Virus record (IMG/VR): IMGVR_UViG_3300030098_003617
Span: 1,811 to 27,017 of that record
Source: a virus
DNA length: 25,207 nt
Direction: 5' to 3' (one strand)
Below, in pieces: positions 16,048 to 23,845 of this stretch. The notes below the pieces were generated by a model. That model had not been told where the DNA came from and searched no databases. It saw only the letters and a program-made list of their open reading frames with translations. The position numbers were made by a program, and so were the translations under genes. The stretch's first letter is position 1. The number at the start of each line of letters is the position of its first letter.

Positions 16048-18333
16048 TTATTTTACCTTTGTTCTAACTAAATCAGAATCATCCTCAGCTATTCTAATGT
16101 GTTCTGACTTAATATTTCCACCTAATTCAATGATTTGCATTTTTCTTTCGTGTTCTGCTTGAGCGAACTCTTCTTTCATTTTAAACTCAGCTTCTATTTT
16201 TTGCATTTCCATTTGAGCTTCCATCTGTTTCATTTGAGCATCAGACTGAGCTTTTGCTTGAATAGAAGCTTGTTGTTGCTCAGCATTAGCTCTAGCGTTT
16301 TCTTGAGCTGCTTTAGCAGCTTCTTCAGCATACTTTTTACGTCTTATCATAAGTAATTGATTAGCTAATTTTATGTTAGTTATATTTCTAATCATAATAG
16401 CGTCCTCTAATCTTAATGCTTGTTGTTGTATTGACACTTGAATATTTTGTTCTAATAAAGCTTTTTGCTCATCATCTGGCAAAGGTTCAATCATAATTCC
16501 ATAATCAGCCATAGTAACATCCTTACTAACCTCAATAGCTTTCATGTTAAATTCTCCTATAGCTTGCACATACCCTTTATAAGCTCCTTTATATTTAACA
16601 ATATCTTGAACTCTTAAAGCTACACTTTTAGCGGTGTTTTGAGTTATAGATAATAAAGCTTGATTAATCCATCTTGTAGCGTTGTTAGACGCTAGTAAAG
16701 CCATTTTTTGAACACCAACTAAAGATTCTTTATCAGGTTGACTTGCGTCTCTAGCTTCGTTTATTCCTGTAACATCACGAAGCATTTGTAAGTTATATTG
16801 ATATATAGCAATCAACTCTTGTAAAGCTCCACCAATACCTCCCCCTAACTCTTGTATAGGTATTGAACCACTTGGACTTCCGTCATCCTGTTGTTGCCTG
16901 TAATATAAATTACCTGTTTGTTGATATATATCTTGAACCTCAATAGGAGTGAATGTTCCTCCATCTCCCTTACCCACATTCTCTATAGCTCCTAGTTCAA
17001 TAGCTGAACCTTTTGGTTTTGCTTTAGACATTAAATGTTGTATTTTAAGATGACATAATTGTATTTGGTCAGCAAAAGGAATCATTCTTTCTACAAGGCT
17101 TTTGTTGTTCATATTCAGTATGTTAGGAGCATATATAGAATAAGGTAACACAGCTTTTGCTAAGTTACTTTTAGGTCTTAATATATTAGTGGCTAATCCA
17201 TAATCAAATATATAATCTGTACCTATAATCCATTTTCCTTTGTAAATATTTTCAACAGAAGTCTTTAATTGTGTTCTTTTTTGTTCTGAGTTTTTTGGTT
17301 CTTTATAATCTTTCTTTTTTTTATGAACAGAATACCCTCCATATTTATTTTCTTTCTTTTCATAATGTAAGTCATCTACAGTTTTATATAACCCATCTAA
17401 AACAGCTATTTTAAAAGTGTCATATTCATGTATTTCATACTCATTATAATAATTAGTTCCTTTTCCTAAGTTTTTAGGGTTCCCATATTTACCAGCATTA
17501 TTCCTAGCTATCTCCATATACTCTTCTTCTGTAAACTCGTCACCAGCTAATCTTTTTAATTCATGTATAGTTAAATATATAACTTCTCCAGCATGTTGTA
17601 TGTTTTTAAAATCTGGTCTTGAAGAATGAGATGTGATTAAATTATTAGGGTCTACATATCTAATTGTTAATTTACCATCTTCAACATCTGTTTTACTTGC
17701 TCCAATATTTAAAACAACTAAATCTCTAGATATTCTTTTCTTTACCTCGTCCCAATCGTTTAAATAAAACGTCAACTCAATACCCTCCTCCATAGCTATT
17801 TCAGTCATTTGTTTATAATTTAAACTCATATATAAGTCTAATTCTTCTTGACTTTCAGGTAAATCTTCATTTCCAGCGTCAAAAGGTAATCCTGATAAAC
17901 CAGCAACTTCAGCGTGAAAGCCCTTTAATTCCATAGCTGCTAATTTTTTTAATTTATCTTCCGCTCTTTTATCTTTAGAAATTTGGTCAATAGCTGTACA
18001 TTTTATTTTGTATTCTTGGTTTGTTAATCCTCCAACAATAACATCTACAAATTTTGGTATAACAGGAACAACTTCCCAATTTAAATTAAGATAAGAACTG
18101 TCTCCATTAGCTCCTAATAAATCTTTATATTGTTCAATAGACTGCATCCCTTCAGCATACTCTCTATATCTTGTATATCTCTCATTACGAGAAATATACG
18201 AGCCGCTTCCTATCTCTTCATCAGCCCACTCTTTATACATCCTTTTAAAGTATTGTATCCCATATTTTTTTTCTAATTTCTCTTCTCGTGAAACGAAAGG
18301 GCTTGGGTAACCGCTAAATGCTGTTTTTGCCAT
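16048..18333 (-). CDS. Portal protein
   Basis: This 761-aa protein is long for a portal but normal for crAss-like phages. It starts directly after terL, sharing one base in a TAATG junction, which suggests translational coupling. The N-terminal third (residues 40-110) has the YREYAEGMQSIEQYKDLLG and VVPVIPKFVDVIVGGL pattern that I associate with crAss-like portals. The middle region 230-340 is the clip/wing candidate. Residues 515-600 include IAIYQYNLQMLRDVTGINEA and SLVGVQKMALLASNNATRW, typical of the portal stem/crown helices. The C-terminus (about 660-745) is an Ala/Gln/Glu-rich coiled coil. It should form the dodecameric DNA channel at one capsid vertex and be the terminase docking site. 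Confidence 0.85.
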   Translation of the reverse strand: MAKTAFSGYPSPFVSREEKLEKKYGIQYFKRMYKEWADEEIGSGSYISRNERYTRYREYAEGMQSIEQYKDLLGANGDSSYLNLNWEVVPVIPKFVDVIVGGLTNQEYKIKCTAIDQISKDKRAEDKLKKLAAMELKGFHAEVAGLSGLPFDAGNEDLPESQEELDLYMSLNYKQMTEIAMEEGIELTFYLNDWDEVKKRISRDLVVLNIGASKTDVEDGKLTIRYVDPNNLITSHSSRPDFKNIQHAGEVIYLTIHELKRLAGDEFTEEEYMEIARNNAGKYGNPKNLGKGTNYYNEYEIHEYDTFKIAVLDGLYKTVDDLHYEKKENKYGGYSVHKKKKDYKEPKNSEQKRTQLKTSVENIYKGKWIIGTDYIFDYGLATNILRPKSNLAKAVLPYSIYAPNILNMNNKSLVERMIPFADQIQLCHLKIQHLMSKAKPKGSAIELGAIENVGKGDGGTFTPIEVQDIYQQTGNLYYRQQQDDGSPSGSIPIQELGGGIGGALQELIAIYQYNLQMLRDVTGINEARDASQPDKESLVGVQKMALLASNNATRWINQALLSITQNTAKSVALRVQDIVKYKGAYKGYVQAIGEFNMKAIEVSKDVTMADYGIMIEPLPDDEQKALLEQNIQVSIQQQALRLEDAIMIRNITNIKLANQLLMIRRKKYAEEAAKAAQENARANAEQQQASIQAKAQSDAQMKQMEAQMEMQKIEAEFKMKEEFAQAEHERKMQIIELGGNIKSEHIRIAEDDSDLVRTKVK

Positions 18334-20354
18334 TATTTAATTATTTTAGATATTTTTCCATTATTATTGTATCTTCTAACAAAGGGTTCTGTTCTTTTTA
18401 TTTCAACCTTTGGTTTTATATGTTTTTGAGATGCTAACAAGGTAAATCCACTTGCCATACTAGCATCATATTTTGTTCTATTGTTTACATCAAACTCTAA
18501 CCAGTCTTTTAACAACTCATAAAAAAACACTCTACCGATTGCTCCTTCTTCGTTTATACCCACATAATCGTAAATATAAGCTTGTATAGAATCTACTAAA
18601 GCATTTGCAACAGCTAATCCAGTTGCTGGTATTCCAACTTCAGTTTGTTTTTTACTGAATTTAGTGTGAGTTGATTCTGGTCTAGCCATTAAATATTTTT
18701 CATACCCTCTTCTTTTAAAGTATTGTATTAATCCTATTTTGTTATTTTCAACTAATATAGGACACCCATAAAAAATACATTGCATTAACATATCTTCAAA
18801 AAATATCTCTGCTTTAGGAGGTCTATGTATATATTGAGATACAAACATATGAGAATCGTCTTGTTCGTGAGCATTAAATTTTCTAAAAATATAACTTGCC
18901 GCGTCTGACCTTCTTCCATCTGTAGTTACATCATGGTCAAAAGGGTCACATCCAGATACAAATTCTAATTCATTACCAGGATACTTGTTTCCAAATTTTA
19001 TAATTTGAGAGTTTATTTTATTTGAATCTGGCAATAAAACAACTGACCACTTTCCTTTTTTATCTGGCCTCCAAACCACTTTAGTGTCTTTAATTCCATT
19101 GTTCCAAACAAAATTTCCTCTTGTAACCATCTTACCTCCAGAACCTTCTATATAATCTATTTGTTGATATATTCTTTCGGAGTCAAATAAACAATCATCT
19201 GTACTAACACGAAAAGCTTCTTCTGGAGTCCAAGGGAACTGTCTTTTATGTTCAGCTAATTTATTTGTGTCATTTGTAAATCCCTCTCTTATCTTTTTTA
19301 AATACTCTTTACTACCAATAGTAATTTCATCTCCATATTTATCAAATACTTTAGATTTTGGGTTTTCTATAACACTTTGTCCATACTCATCTATAAAACC
19401 TTCAAATCCATCATAAGCAGGAGTGAAGTATCTATAAAGTCCTGATTTAGTTCTATTTGTACCAATAACCTTATCTTCTTGGTCTGAATCATCCCATATA
19501 TCTTTAAAAGCTTTACCTCCCTCTTCCATCTCATTAACTGTTGATGGTAAAAAAGCTTTACCAATAATCTTTCTACCTTGAGAAAGAGCTGGTTTAACTA
19601 TTTGCCAATTCTTTGAACAATCAGCTTCTAACCATTTACCACCCTCATCTGATATAAAAGTTTTTAGTTTTTCCCCATCATATGAATTGTTCTTGGTGTT
19701 TCTCCAATCTATCTGACTATCTAATGCTTCTGAGGCTTTAACCTGTTTGTTATTTTTTGTAATTCTTTCCCCAGGTTTCTTAAAAGATAGTACAGTTTTA
19801 GGAGAGTCCGTTCCTTCAATAATAGGTTGAAAGAAGTACGGTAACTTTCTAAAAATGTAAACAACCTTGTCAAAGAGCTTTTTAGCGTCACTACCTGTTT
19901 TACTTAATATACCTCCATTTGAATTATAAGAAAGAGTTATATCATGTAATACAATAGAAGCAGCTTTCCAAGACGCACCCTGCCTTCTATGTTTTGGCAT
20001 TATTAACCCAAAACTATTATTATCTTTTCTAACATTATCCCATACAAGAAAAAATCTTCTATCCCTATCCCAATAATCTGGATAACCAATATCAATTTTA
20101 CACCAGTTTAAATAATAATAATGAGCTCCAGTTATATAAGTGGGAGTCCCATTATTCATAAACCAAACACCATTTAATCTTCTTTCAAACTCTTGTTCAA
20201 TAAATTTATTTTTCTTTATCTCACTAAGAGAATCCCAATTATCTGGTATAGGATTTCTTGTCCACCTTTGGTTCTTTTTAGATTTGTTATAACCTATAAT
20301 AGAACTCTTCTTCGGCTTCTTAGGTAAATTAATTTCTATTCCTTGTATATTCAT
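18333..20354 (-). CDS. terL: Terminase large subunit
   Basis: The 673-aa product carries the ATPase and nuclease parts of a packaging motor. A Walker A-like segment MPKHRRQGASWKA is at 119-131. Walker B lies in KTFISDEGGK (231-240), with D236 and E237 as the metal/catalytic pair. The coupling motif region RQFPWTPEEAF is at 371-381. The C-terminal RNase H-like nuclease begins at EFVSGCDPFD (464-473), with D470 the probable first metal ligand and VENN near 535 the next acidic position. Length and motif spelling match crAss-like terminases. It is the first gene of the leftward late block, with a -7 promoter box 16 bases upstream of its ATG. No separate small terminase subunit is recognisable nearby. 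Confidence 0.92.
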   Translation of the reverse strand: MNIQGIEINLPKKPKKSSIIGYNKSKKNQRWTRNPIPDNWDSLSEIKKNKFIEQEFERRLNGVWFMNNGTPTYITGAHYYYLNWCKIDIGYPDYWDRDRRFFLVWDNVRKDNNSFGLIMPKHRRQGASWKAASIVLHDITLSYNSNGGILSKTGSDAKKLFDKVVYIFRKLPYFFQPIIEGTDSPKTVLSFKKPGERITKNNKQVKASEALDSQIDWRNTKNNSYDGEKLKTFISDEGGKWLEADCSKNWQIVKPALSQGRKIIGKAFLPSTVNEMEEGGKAFKDIWDDSDQEDKVIGTNRTKSGLYRYFTPAYDGFEGFIDEYGQSVIENPKSKVFDKYGDEITIGSKEYLKKIREGFTNDTNKLAEHKRQFPWTPEEAFRVSTDDCLFDSERIYQQIDYIEGSGGKMVTRGNFVWNNGIKDTKVVWRPDKKGKWSVVLLPDSNKINSQIIKFGNKYPGNELEFVSGCDPFDHDVTTDGRRSDAASYIFRKFNAHEQDDSHMFVSQYIHRPPKAEIFFEDMLMQCIFYGCPILVENNKIGLIQYFKRRGYEKYLMARPESTHTKFSKKQTEVGIPATGLAVANALVDSIQAYIYDYVGINEEGAIGRVFFYELLKDWLEFDVNNRTKYDASMASGFTLLASQKHIKPKVEIKRTEPFVRRYNNNGKISKIIK

Positions 20355-20369
20355 CTTAACTTAATACTA

Positions 20370-20377
20370 CAAATATA
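20370..20377 (-). promoter_or_regulatory. Promoter -7 box for terL-portal
   Basis: TATATTTG on the minus strand, 16 bases upstream of the terL ATG. No clear TTG -33 element is present, which may mean a phage-modified or weaker promoter. Confidence 0.5.
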
Positions 20378-20409
20378 GTAAATAATTAGGAAAATACCCA
20401 GAATATAAT

Positions 20410-20417
20410 TATATTTG
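20410..20417 (+). promoter_or_regulatory. Promoter -7 box for the 364-aa gene
   Basis: TATATTTG on the plus strand, 40 bases before ATG 20457 and back to back with the terL box 33 bases away. An A-rich leader (AACAAAAAAAAACAAAAAA type) follows. No TTG at the usual -33 distance. Confidence 0.5.
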
Positions 20418-20456
20418 TATCTATTAAATTATTTATTAACAAAAAAAAACAAAAAA

Positions 20457-21551
20457 ATGGGAAATTTTATGCGAGTGCGTACAAAAAAGTACGCAGGATT
20501 AAGCGTGGTAAATAAAGGCGCGACCTTTCACCAGGTCGGGATGTCTACAGACCACGTTATTTATGGTTATGATAACTTAGAGCTTATCGGAACCATTACA
20601 GGAAGTGATGATAGCGCTGACCAAATTGACATCACTCTAAACTCAGGGATAACACTTACTGCTGGTGAAGTCATTCAGCTTGGTGATAGAACAGGAGTTG
20701 ATACAACTATTAATTTATCTAGTGGAGATGTTAGTTCTGGAGCTGGATATACTGTCGCTAATGCGGGTGCTGGTACAGGCTCAACAGGGATTACGATAGA
20801 GCTTTCAAAAGGCTCAGGATACATTAATGTAACTAACGACACTTCTGGACTATCACTTCCTTTATATAGAAGAACAGGTAGATTACTTTATGCTGATATG
20901 GGTTCTGCTGCAGCTCCTATTACAGTGGAAACAGAACAAGTGGCTGTATATCCTGCTGGGGATGCTATCCATAAATCATCAAATCAATTTCTAGATGTTA
21001 GATTAAAATCTAAAAATGGAGTTGCTTACGACCCTACTGCTACTGACCCAGATGGTGATGGAGGTGCTCTAATGATTAATCTTGATAGAATTATTTTAAT
21101 GTATGAAGGAGCTTTATCTACAACTTCAGCAACTGCTGAAGATTGGGTTATATGGTATGACACTTCAAAAACAAATAACGCTGGATTAGATTCACCTTTT
21201 GTAGATATATTAGAATGTGAAACTGACTTAGATGGAACGGAAGAGATTTTTGTAAATCATATTGGTGGATTAGGAAATTTTCTTGATATGAAAAAATTAT
21301 CTGTAAATGGACAGATGGTTGCTTTTCCAGACATTAGTCTTTCTGGAGTTGTAAGAACTAAGAATGTTGTTAGCGCTATTCAGGCTGAGACAGCTGGTAC
21401 AGCTTCATTTATAGCTAATACAGAAGCTGATGCAGGTGACACTATTATGAAAATAAAAGGTTCTGGTAAACATGGATTTAGTATATTAGTTGTTGATGAC
21501 AATTTAGCTGAGGTTGCTGGTAAGACTGATTCTGATAATTTATTAGAATAG
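20457..21551 (+). CDS. Probable virion protein, beta-rich, function unknown
   Basis: From ATG 20457 the product is 364 aa; ATG 20469 (MRVRTKKYAG) would give 360. An upstream in-frame TTG at 20415 lies inside the promoter -7 box and cannot be the start. After a short basic N-terminus the protein is rich in Gly/Thr/Ser/Asp and predicted beta strands, with few Lys, like phage decoration or fibre-base proteins. It is transcribed alone, divergently from terL, and ends at a bidirectional terminator, so it is a single-gene unit that could be strongly expressed. The first ~100 bases are clearly more GC-rich than the surroundings and contain two perfect hairpins. I do not recognise the family; structural protein is an inference. 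Confidence 0.6.
   Translation: MGNFMRVRTKKYAGLSVVNKGATFHQVGMSTDHVIYGYDNLELIGTITGSDDSADQIDITLNSGITLTAGEVIQLGDRTGVDTTINLSSGDVSSGAGYTVANAGAGTGSTGITIELSKGSGYINVTNDTSGLSLPLYRRTGRLLYADMGSAAAPITVETEQVAVYPAGDAIHKSSNQFLDVRLKSKNGVAYDPTATDPDGDGGALMINLDRIILMYEGALSTTSATAEDWVIWYDTSKTNNAGLDSPFVDILECETDLDGTEEIFVNHIGGLGNFLDMKKLSVNGQMVAFPDISLSGVVRTKNVVSAIQAETAGTASFIANTEADAGDTIMKIKGSGKHGFSILVVDDNLAEVAGKTDSDNLLE
20476..20538 (+). other. Two hairpins inside the start of the 364-aa gene
   Basis: TGCGTAC (20476-20482) pairs perfectly with GTACGCA (20489-20495) around six A. CGACCT (20521-20526) pairs with AGGTCG (20533-20538) around TTCACC. Both lie within 82 bases of the ATG, in a locally GC-rich stretch. They could affect mRNA stability or initiation. 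Confidence 0.6.
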
Positions 21552-21572
21552 TAATATAAATTATATTAATAG

Positions 21573-21599
21573 AAAAAGGGACTTTATGTCCCTTTTTTT
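21573..21599. terminator. Bidirectional intrinsic terminator
   Basis: AAAAAGGGAC and GTCCCTTTTT pair perfectly around TTTAT, with T runs at the 3' side on both strands. It sits between two convergent genes ending at 21551 (+) and 21598 (-), so it serves both. Confidence 0.9.
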
Positions 21600-21873
21600 A
21601 TTTTTTTACATTTTTAATATCTATTAAGTCTTGACACTTCTCGTATTCTTCTAGGTATATAAAGTGGTCTAGAAGTGTGTCTATTACCTCATTTTCATTA
21701 ATATAAGGGTCATATGGGTCAAATATTAACCCAAACCCTTCTTCTAATTGAGCTTCTATTAACTCGTCAAATGTTATTTGTTGAGTTATAAGAAGATATG
21801 AATAATGCATTGTTTTATTAATAATTTCTTCTTTATGACGATAATCCTCTAGTTTATCTAACGGTGTTTTCAT
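21598..21873 (-). CDS. Unrecognised small acidic protein
   Basis: The 91-aa protein is acidic and helical, with the pattern FDELIEAQLEEGFGLIFDPY followed by an aromatic and acidic C-terminal half (TLLDHFIYLEEYEKCQDLID). I do not recognise it. It is the last gene of the minus-strand operon. Its ATG overlaps the previous gene's TGA by four bases, and its stop abuts the bidirectional terminator. It may be a regulator or a partner for one of the operon's other proteins, but nothing in the sequence shows which. Confidence 0.6.
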   Translation of the reverse strand: MKTPLDKLEDYRHKEEIINKTMHYSYLLITQQITFDELIEAQLEEGFGLIFDPYDPYINENEVIDTLLDHFIYLEEYEKCQDLIDIKNVKK

Positions 21874-22172
21874 TTTGCAAATTTTTCAGCGGCACCACCT
21901 TTAAAGTGGTTATCCTGGTTATTATTTTCCTTCACTTTTTCCCCCCTCATTCTTTGGTCTAATTTAACCAAAGCTTCCATCATTTCTTGAGCATCCATAA
22001 ATGCTTTTTTCTTAGACTCTAATGCGTTTTTACGTCTTTCATCAGCAACGTCATCCGCTATAGGTCTTCTAACATCCGCTATTAAGGTTGAGATTCCTTC
22101 TTTAGCCGCGTCTAAAAGTTCACTAAGAGTGTCTTCTACATATATTTGTATTTCAGTTTTTTCTTCTTTCAT
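21870..22172 (-). CDS. Unrecognised small helical protein
   Basis: I choose the ATG at 22172-22170, giving 100 aa. It forms a TAATG junction with the stop of the GroES-like gene, whereas the upstream ATG at 22187 would lie inside that gene. The product is mostly helical, starting MKEEKTEIQIYVEDTLSELL. It has a charged middle (RRPIADDVADERRKNALESK) and a possible amphipathic helix AFMDAQEMMEALVKLDQRMR. The C-terminus is polar. Size and character would fit a small terminase-like or regulatory protein, but I cannot support either. Confidence 0.6.
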   Translation of the reverse strand: MKEEKTEIQIYVEDTLSELLDAAKEGISTLIADVRRPIADDVADERRKNALESKKKAFMDAQEMMEALVKLDQRMRGEKVKENNNQDNHFKGGAAEKFAK

Positions 22173-22744
22173 TAATTTAAAACACACATTACATTACTAT
22201 TTCTCATTCTATAATAATGATTATCGTTAATTTTCATTTTATAATTAGAGTTTTTCTCAAAGAAAACTAAATCTCCTATTTTAAAATCTTCTGAAAATTG
22301 ATTAATGTATTTAACCACCCCTCTATCTATTCTGTCTTCTTGTTTTATATTTGTAATTATACCATTATCAGATACTTCTTCTTTAGTCTTTAAAGGTTCT
22401 ACAAATATATAATCCATTAACATAGTTATTTCCCCGTCCCTTTCATATGCGTATATTTGGTCTATATCACACTGATAATATTTTTCTCCTTCTAATTCTA
22501 TAGGTTTATCTATAACAAGATGATGTATAAAAACTTTATCTCCTTTTTGTAAATTTAAATTATCTTTAACTCTTTTGTTTGGATAAGGAGGGGTATGTTT
22601 TACTATACCGTGTTGTCTAGCGTGCCATAATCTATCTATTTCTGTATCTAACCATAGTTCTGTACCGTCAGACATTTTATATTTATTTTCTGTTTCAGTT
22701 TCTAATTCTATTAGAACTGTATTACCCATTGAACTTTTTATCAT
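22172..22744 (-). CDS. Tandem GroES-like co-chaperonin (two domains)
   Basis: The 190-aa protein has two GroES-type barrels in one chain. The C-terminal half (about 106-190) aligns well: MLMDYIFVEPLKTKEEVSDN then GII, a mobile-loop-like segment matching GroES GGIVLT. It continues with RGVVKYINQ, the conserved KIGDLVFF (KVGDIVIF in GroES), and an ending RMRNSNVMCVLN like ES-I-AIV. The N-terminal half (about 7-100) repeats the plan: GNTVLIELETETEN, HGIV, QKGDKVFIHH, and YYQCDIDQIYAY, but without a clear mobile loop. Single-domain phage co-chaperonins such as T4 gp31 (111 aa) help host GroEL fold the capsid protein. The double arrangement resembles chloroplast Cpn20. The role is inferred: assisting the host chaperonin with virion proteins. 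The overlaps with both neighbours point to coupled translation. Confidence 0.75.
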   Translation of the reverse strand: MIKSSMGNTVLIELETETENKYKMSDGTELWLDTEIDRLWHARQHGIVKHTPPYPNKRVKDNLNLQKGDKVFIHHLVIDKPIELEGEKYYQCDIDQIYAYERDGEITMLMDYIFVEPLKTKEEVSDNGIITNIKQEDRIDRGVVKYINQFSEDFKIGDLVFFEKNSNYKMKINDNHYYRMRNSNVMCVLN

Positions 22745-23010
22745 ATCAATTCTTTTTCAATTCCTAATTCATATTCTGGAACACATTTGTTTCCAGGTAT
22801 AGATTTCCATATTCTAGTATATTTTTCTCCAGCTGGAACTACATATATATTATATCTAGCTTCTTGAAAATGTTGAGAGTACGCTTTATCAAATGTAATG
22901 TCTACAATTTTTAAAGCTCCTTTTGCTATTGTTTGACCTCTAAGATATGTTATATCTCTATCTCCAGCTGAAACAATAACCTTTCTTATTAAACCTTCAG
23001 GTATATCCAT
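22741..23010 (-). CDS. Unrecognised small protein in the co-chaperonin operon
   Basis: An 89-aa product starting MDIPEGLIRKVIVSAGDRD. The pattern IVDITFDKAYSQHFQEARYN then IYVVPAG suggests a compact alpha/beta fold, and the C-terminus is acidic. I do not recognise the family. Its TGA stop overlaps the start of the tandem GroES-like gene by four bases, so the two are likely made together. The leader is A-rich. Confidence 0.6.
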   Translation of the reverse strand: MDIPEGLIRKVIVSAGDRDITYLRGQTIAKGALKIVDITFDKAYSQHFQEARYNIYVVPAGEKYTRIWKSIPGNKCVPEYELGIEKELI

Positions 23011-23028
23011 TTTAATTTATTTTAATTA

Positions 23029-23295
23029 TTACCACTTGCCTTTTGGGCATTTTTCAACATGCCATTTTGCCTTAACAGCCATTACACAACCACATACGGT
23101 ACATGTTCCATTAATTTCATCAAGAAGCTCACAGGAATCACATACAGTAAGTCTTTCTTTATACTTGTCTTGTGGAGTGTTTTTAAATCCAGATTTAGCA
23201 TAATCTAATATTGATTTGCTTAGGTTCCAAGCTTTTTTAATAGTACTTGGTTCTTTTGGTTCTTCATTTAATATTCTCGGCTTTTTCTTTTTCAT
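23029..23295 (-). CDS. Small zinc-ribbon protein
   Basis: The 88-aa protein has a Lys/Pro-rich N-terminus, an amphipathic helix (residues 20-38), and a cysteine-rich C-terminal half. The cysteines are C52 and C55 (CDSC), C65, C68 and C70 (CTVCGC), and C83 in the terminal EKCPKGKW. The order CxxC...CxxCGC...K...CPxGKW is a recurring small phage zinc-ribbon arrangement. The CPxGKW end is usual and the function is unknown. It is the first gene of the minus-strand operon and has a promoter -7 box 19 bases upstream. Zinc binding is inferred from the cysteine spacing. Confidence 0.7.
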   Translation of the reverse strand: MKKKKPRILNEEPKEPSTIKKAWNLSKSILDYAKSGFKNTPQDKYKERLTVCDSCELLDEINGTCTVCGCVMAVKAKWHVEKCPKGKW

Positions 23296-23313
23296 TTTAA
23301 TTTAATTATAATA

Positions 23314-23340
23314 CAAATATAATAAAATTATTTAAAACAA
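23314..23340 (-). promoter_or_regulatory. Promoter for the zinc-ribbon/GroES-like operon
   Basis: TATATTTG on the minus strand (23314-23321), 19 bases before the zinc-ribbon ATG, with a TTG at 23338-23340. The 16-base spacing is a little shorter than at the other promoters. Confidence 0.55.
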
Positions 23341-23346
23341 TATGTT

Positions 23347-23376
23347 TTGTTAATAAATAGTTTTTCACTATATTTG
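23347..23376 (+). promoter_or_regulatory. Promoter for the microprotein cassette
   Basis: TTG (23347-23349, within TTTTG), a 19-base spacer, then TATATTTG (23369-23376) on the plus strand, followed by an A-rich leader to ATG 23406. Both elements match the Bacteroidetes consensus. It is divergent from the operon promoter at 23314-23340. Confidence 0.7.
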
Positions 23377-23405
23377 TAAAATACTAATTATTAAAACAAT
23401 ATAAA

Positions 23406-23474
23406 ATGGCATACACAACTACTAAGAAAAAAACTACTAAAAGAAAAAATAAATCTAAAGGAAGAAAAAAATAA
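23406..23474 (+). CDS. 22-aa lysine/arginine-rich microprotein
   Basis: The frame reads MAYTTTKKKTTKRKNKSK then GRKK, 22 aa with 12 Lys/Arg. It begins 30 bases after a strong plus-strand promoter -7 box, and its TAA is immediately followed by the ATG of the next microprotein, so it looks like a real translated gene. The basic, protamine-like composition suggests nucleic-acid binding, possibly in the virion. It begins with the same residues (MAYTTT) as the major capsid protein, probably by chance or from a shared initiation context. There is no homology to test at this length, so the coding call rests on position and junctions. Confidence 0.5.
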   Translation: MAYTTTKKKTTKRKNKSKGRKK

Positions 23475-23546
23475 ATGGGTTGCGGATGTAATAAGTTATG
23501 CCCTAAGTGTCGTAGAAAAAAGAATAATTGTATTTGTAAGAAATAA
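23475..23546 (+). CDS. 23-aa Cys-rich microprotein
   Basis: The ATG follows the previous stop without any spacer (TAAATG) and the frame reads MGCGCNKLCPKCRRKKNNCI then CKK. Six cysteines in 23 residues (3, 5, 9, 12, 19, 21) form CxC, CPKC and CxC pairs that could hold one zinc ion, with a basic RRKK centre. It lies between the 22-aa and 98-aa genes with two bases to the next ATG. A nucleic-acid-binding zinc-knuckle-like peptide is an inference. Coding is supported only by context and residue bias. Confidence 0.5.
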   Translation: MGCGCNKLCPKCRRKKNNCICKK

Positions 23547-23548
23547 TT

Positions 23549-23845
23549 ATGCCTAAAGCTAAAAGAGATTATAAAAAAGAATATCGTAACGAAAAGAAGT
23601 CTAGACGTAAAAGACGTGTGGAGTTAAATCGTTACAATAGACAAAAGGGTACATACGGTAATGGAGATGGTTTAGACGCTTCTCATTGTGGAGGTAAGAT
23701 AACAGGGTTTGTTAAAGCTTCTAAGAATAGAGGTAAGAAAGGAGAGGGTGGTAGAAAGAAAGGTGTTAAACATAACTATCCAAAGAATAGAAAGTCACCA
23801 AGTACAGGAACTAGAAAATCTAGAGGTACTGGGAAAAGAAAATAA
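23549..23845 (+). CDS. Very basic 98-aa DNA-binding-like protein
   Basis: The product has close to 40% Lys/Arg. The N-terminal helix KRDYKKEYRNEKKSRRKRRV resembles the opening of small basic phage proteins of the HNH-like/structural type (KRDY.KEY). The middle reads GNGDGLDASHCGGKITGF then KASKNRGKKGEGGRKKG. A D.SH...N-like arrangement recalls HNH-related basic proteins, but the full catalytic set is not evident. The tail is Ser/Lys/Arg. It is the third gene of the cassette. A role in DNA binding or condensation is inferred from composition; nuclease activity is unsupported. Confidence 0.65.
   Translation: MPKAKRDYKKEYRNEKKSRRKRRVELNRYNRQKGTYGNGDGLDASHCGGKITGFVKASKNRGKKGEGGRKKGVKHNYPKNRKSPSTGTRKSRGTGKRK

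Noticed and set aside
20415-20456. N-terminal extension of the 364-aa protein from a TTG
   Set aside because: The TTG lies inside the promoter -7 box, so it cannot be in the transcript with a leader. ATG 20457 follows an A-rich leader.
22173-22187. Upstream ATG for the 100-aa protein
   Set aside because: It lies within the GroES-like gene. The TAATG junction at 22172 is the usual arrangement in this operon.
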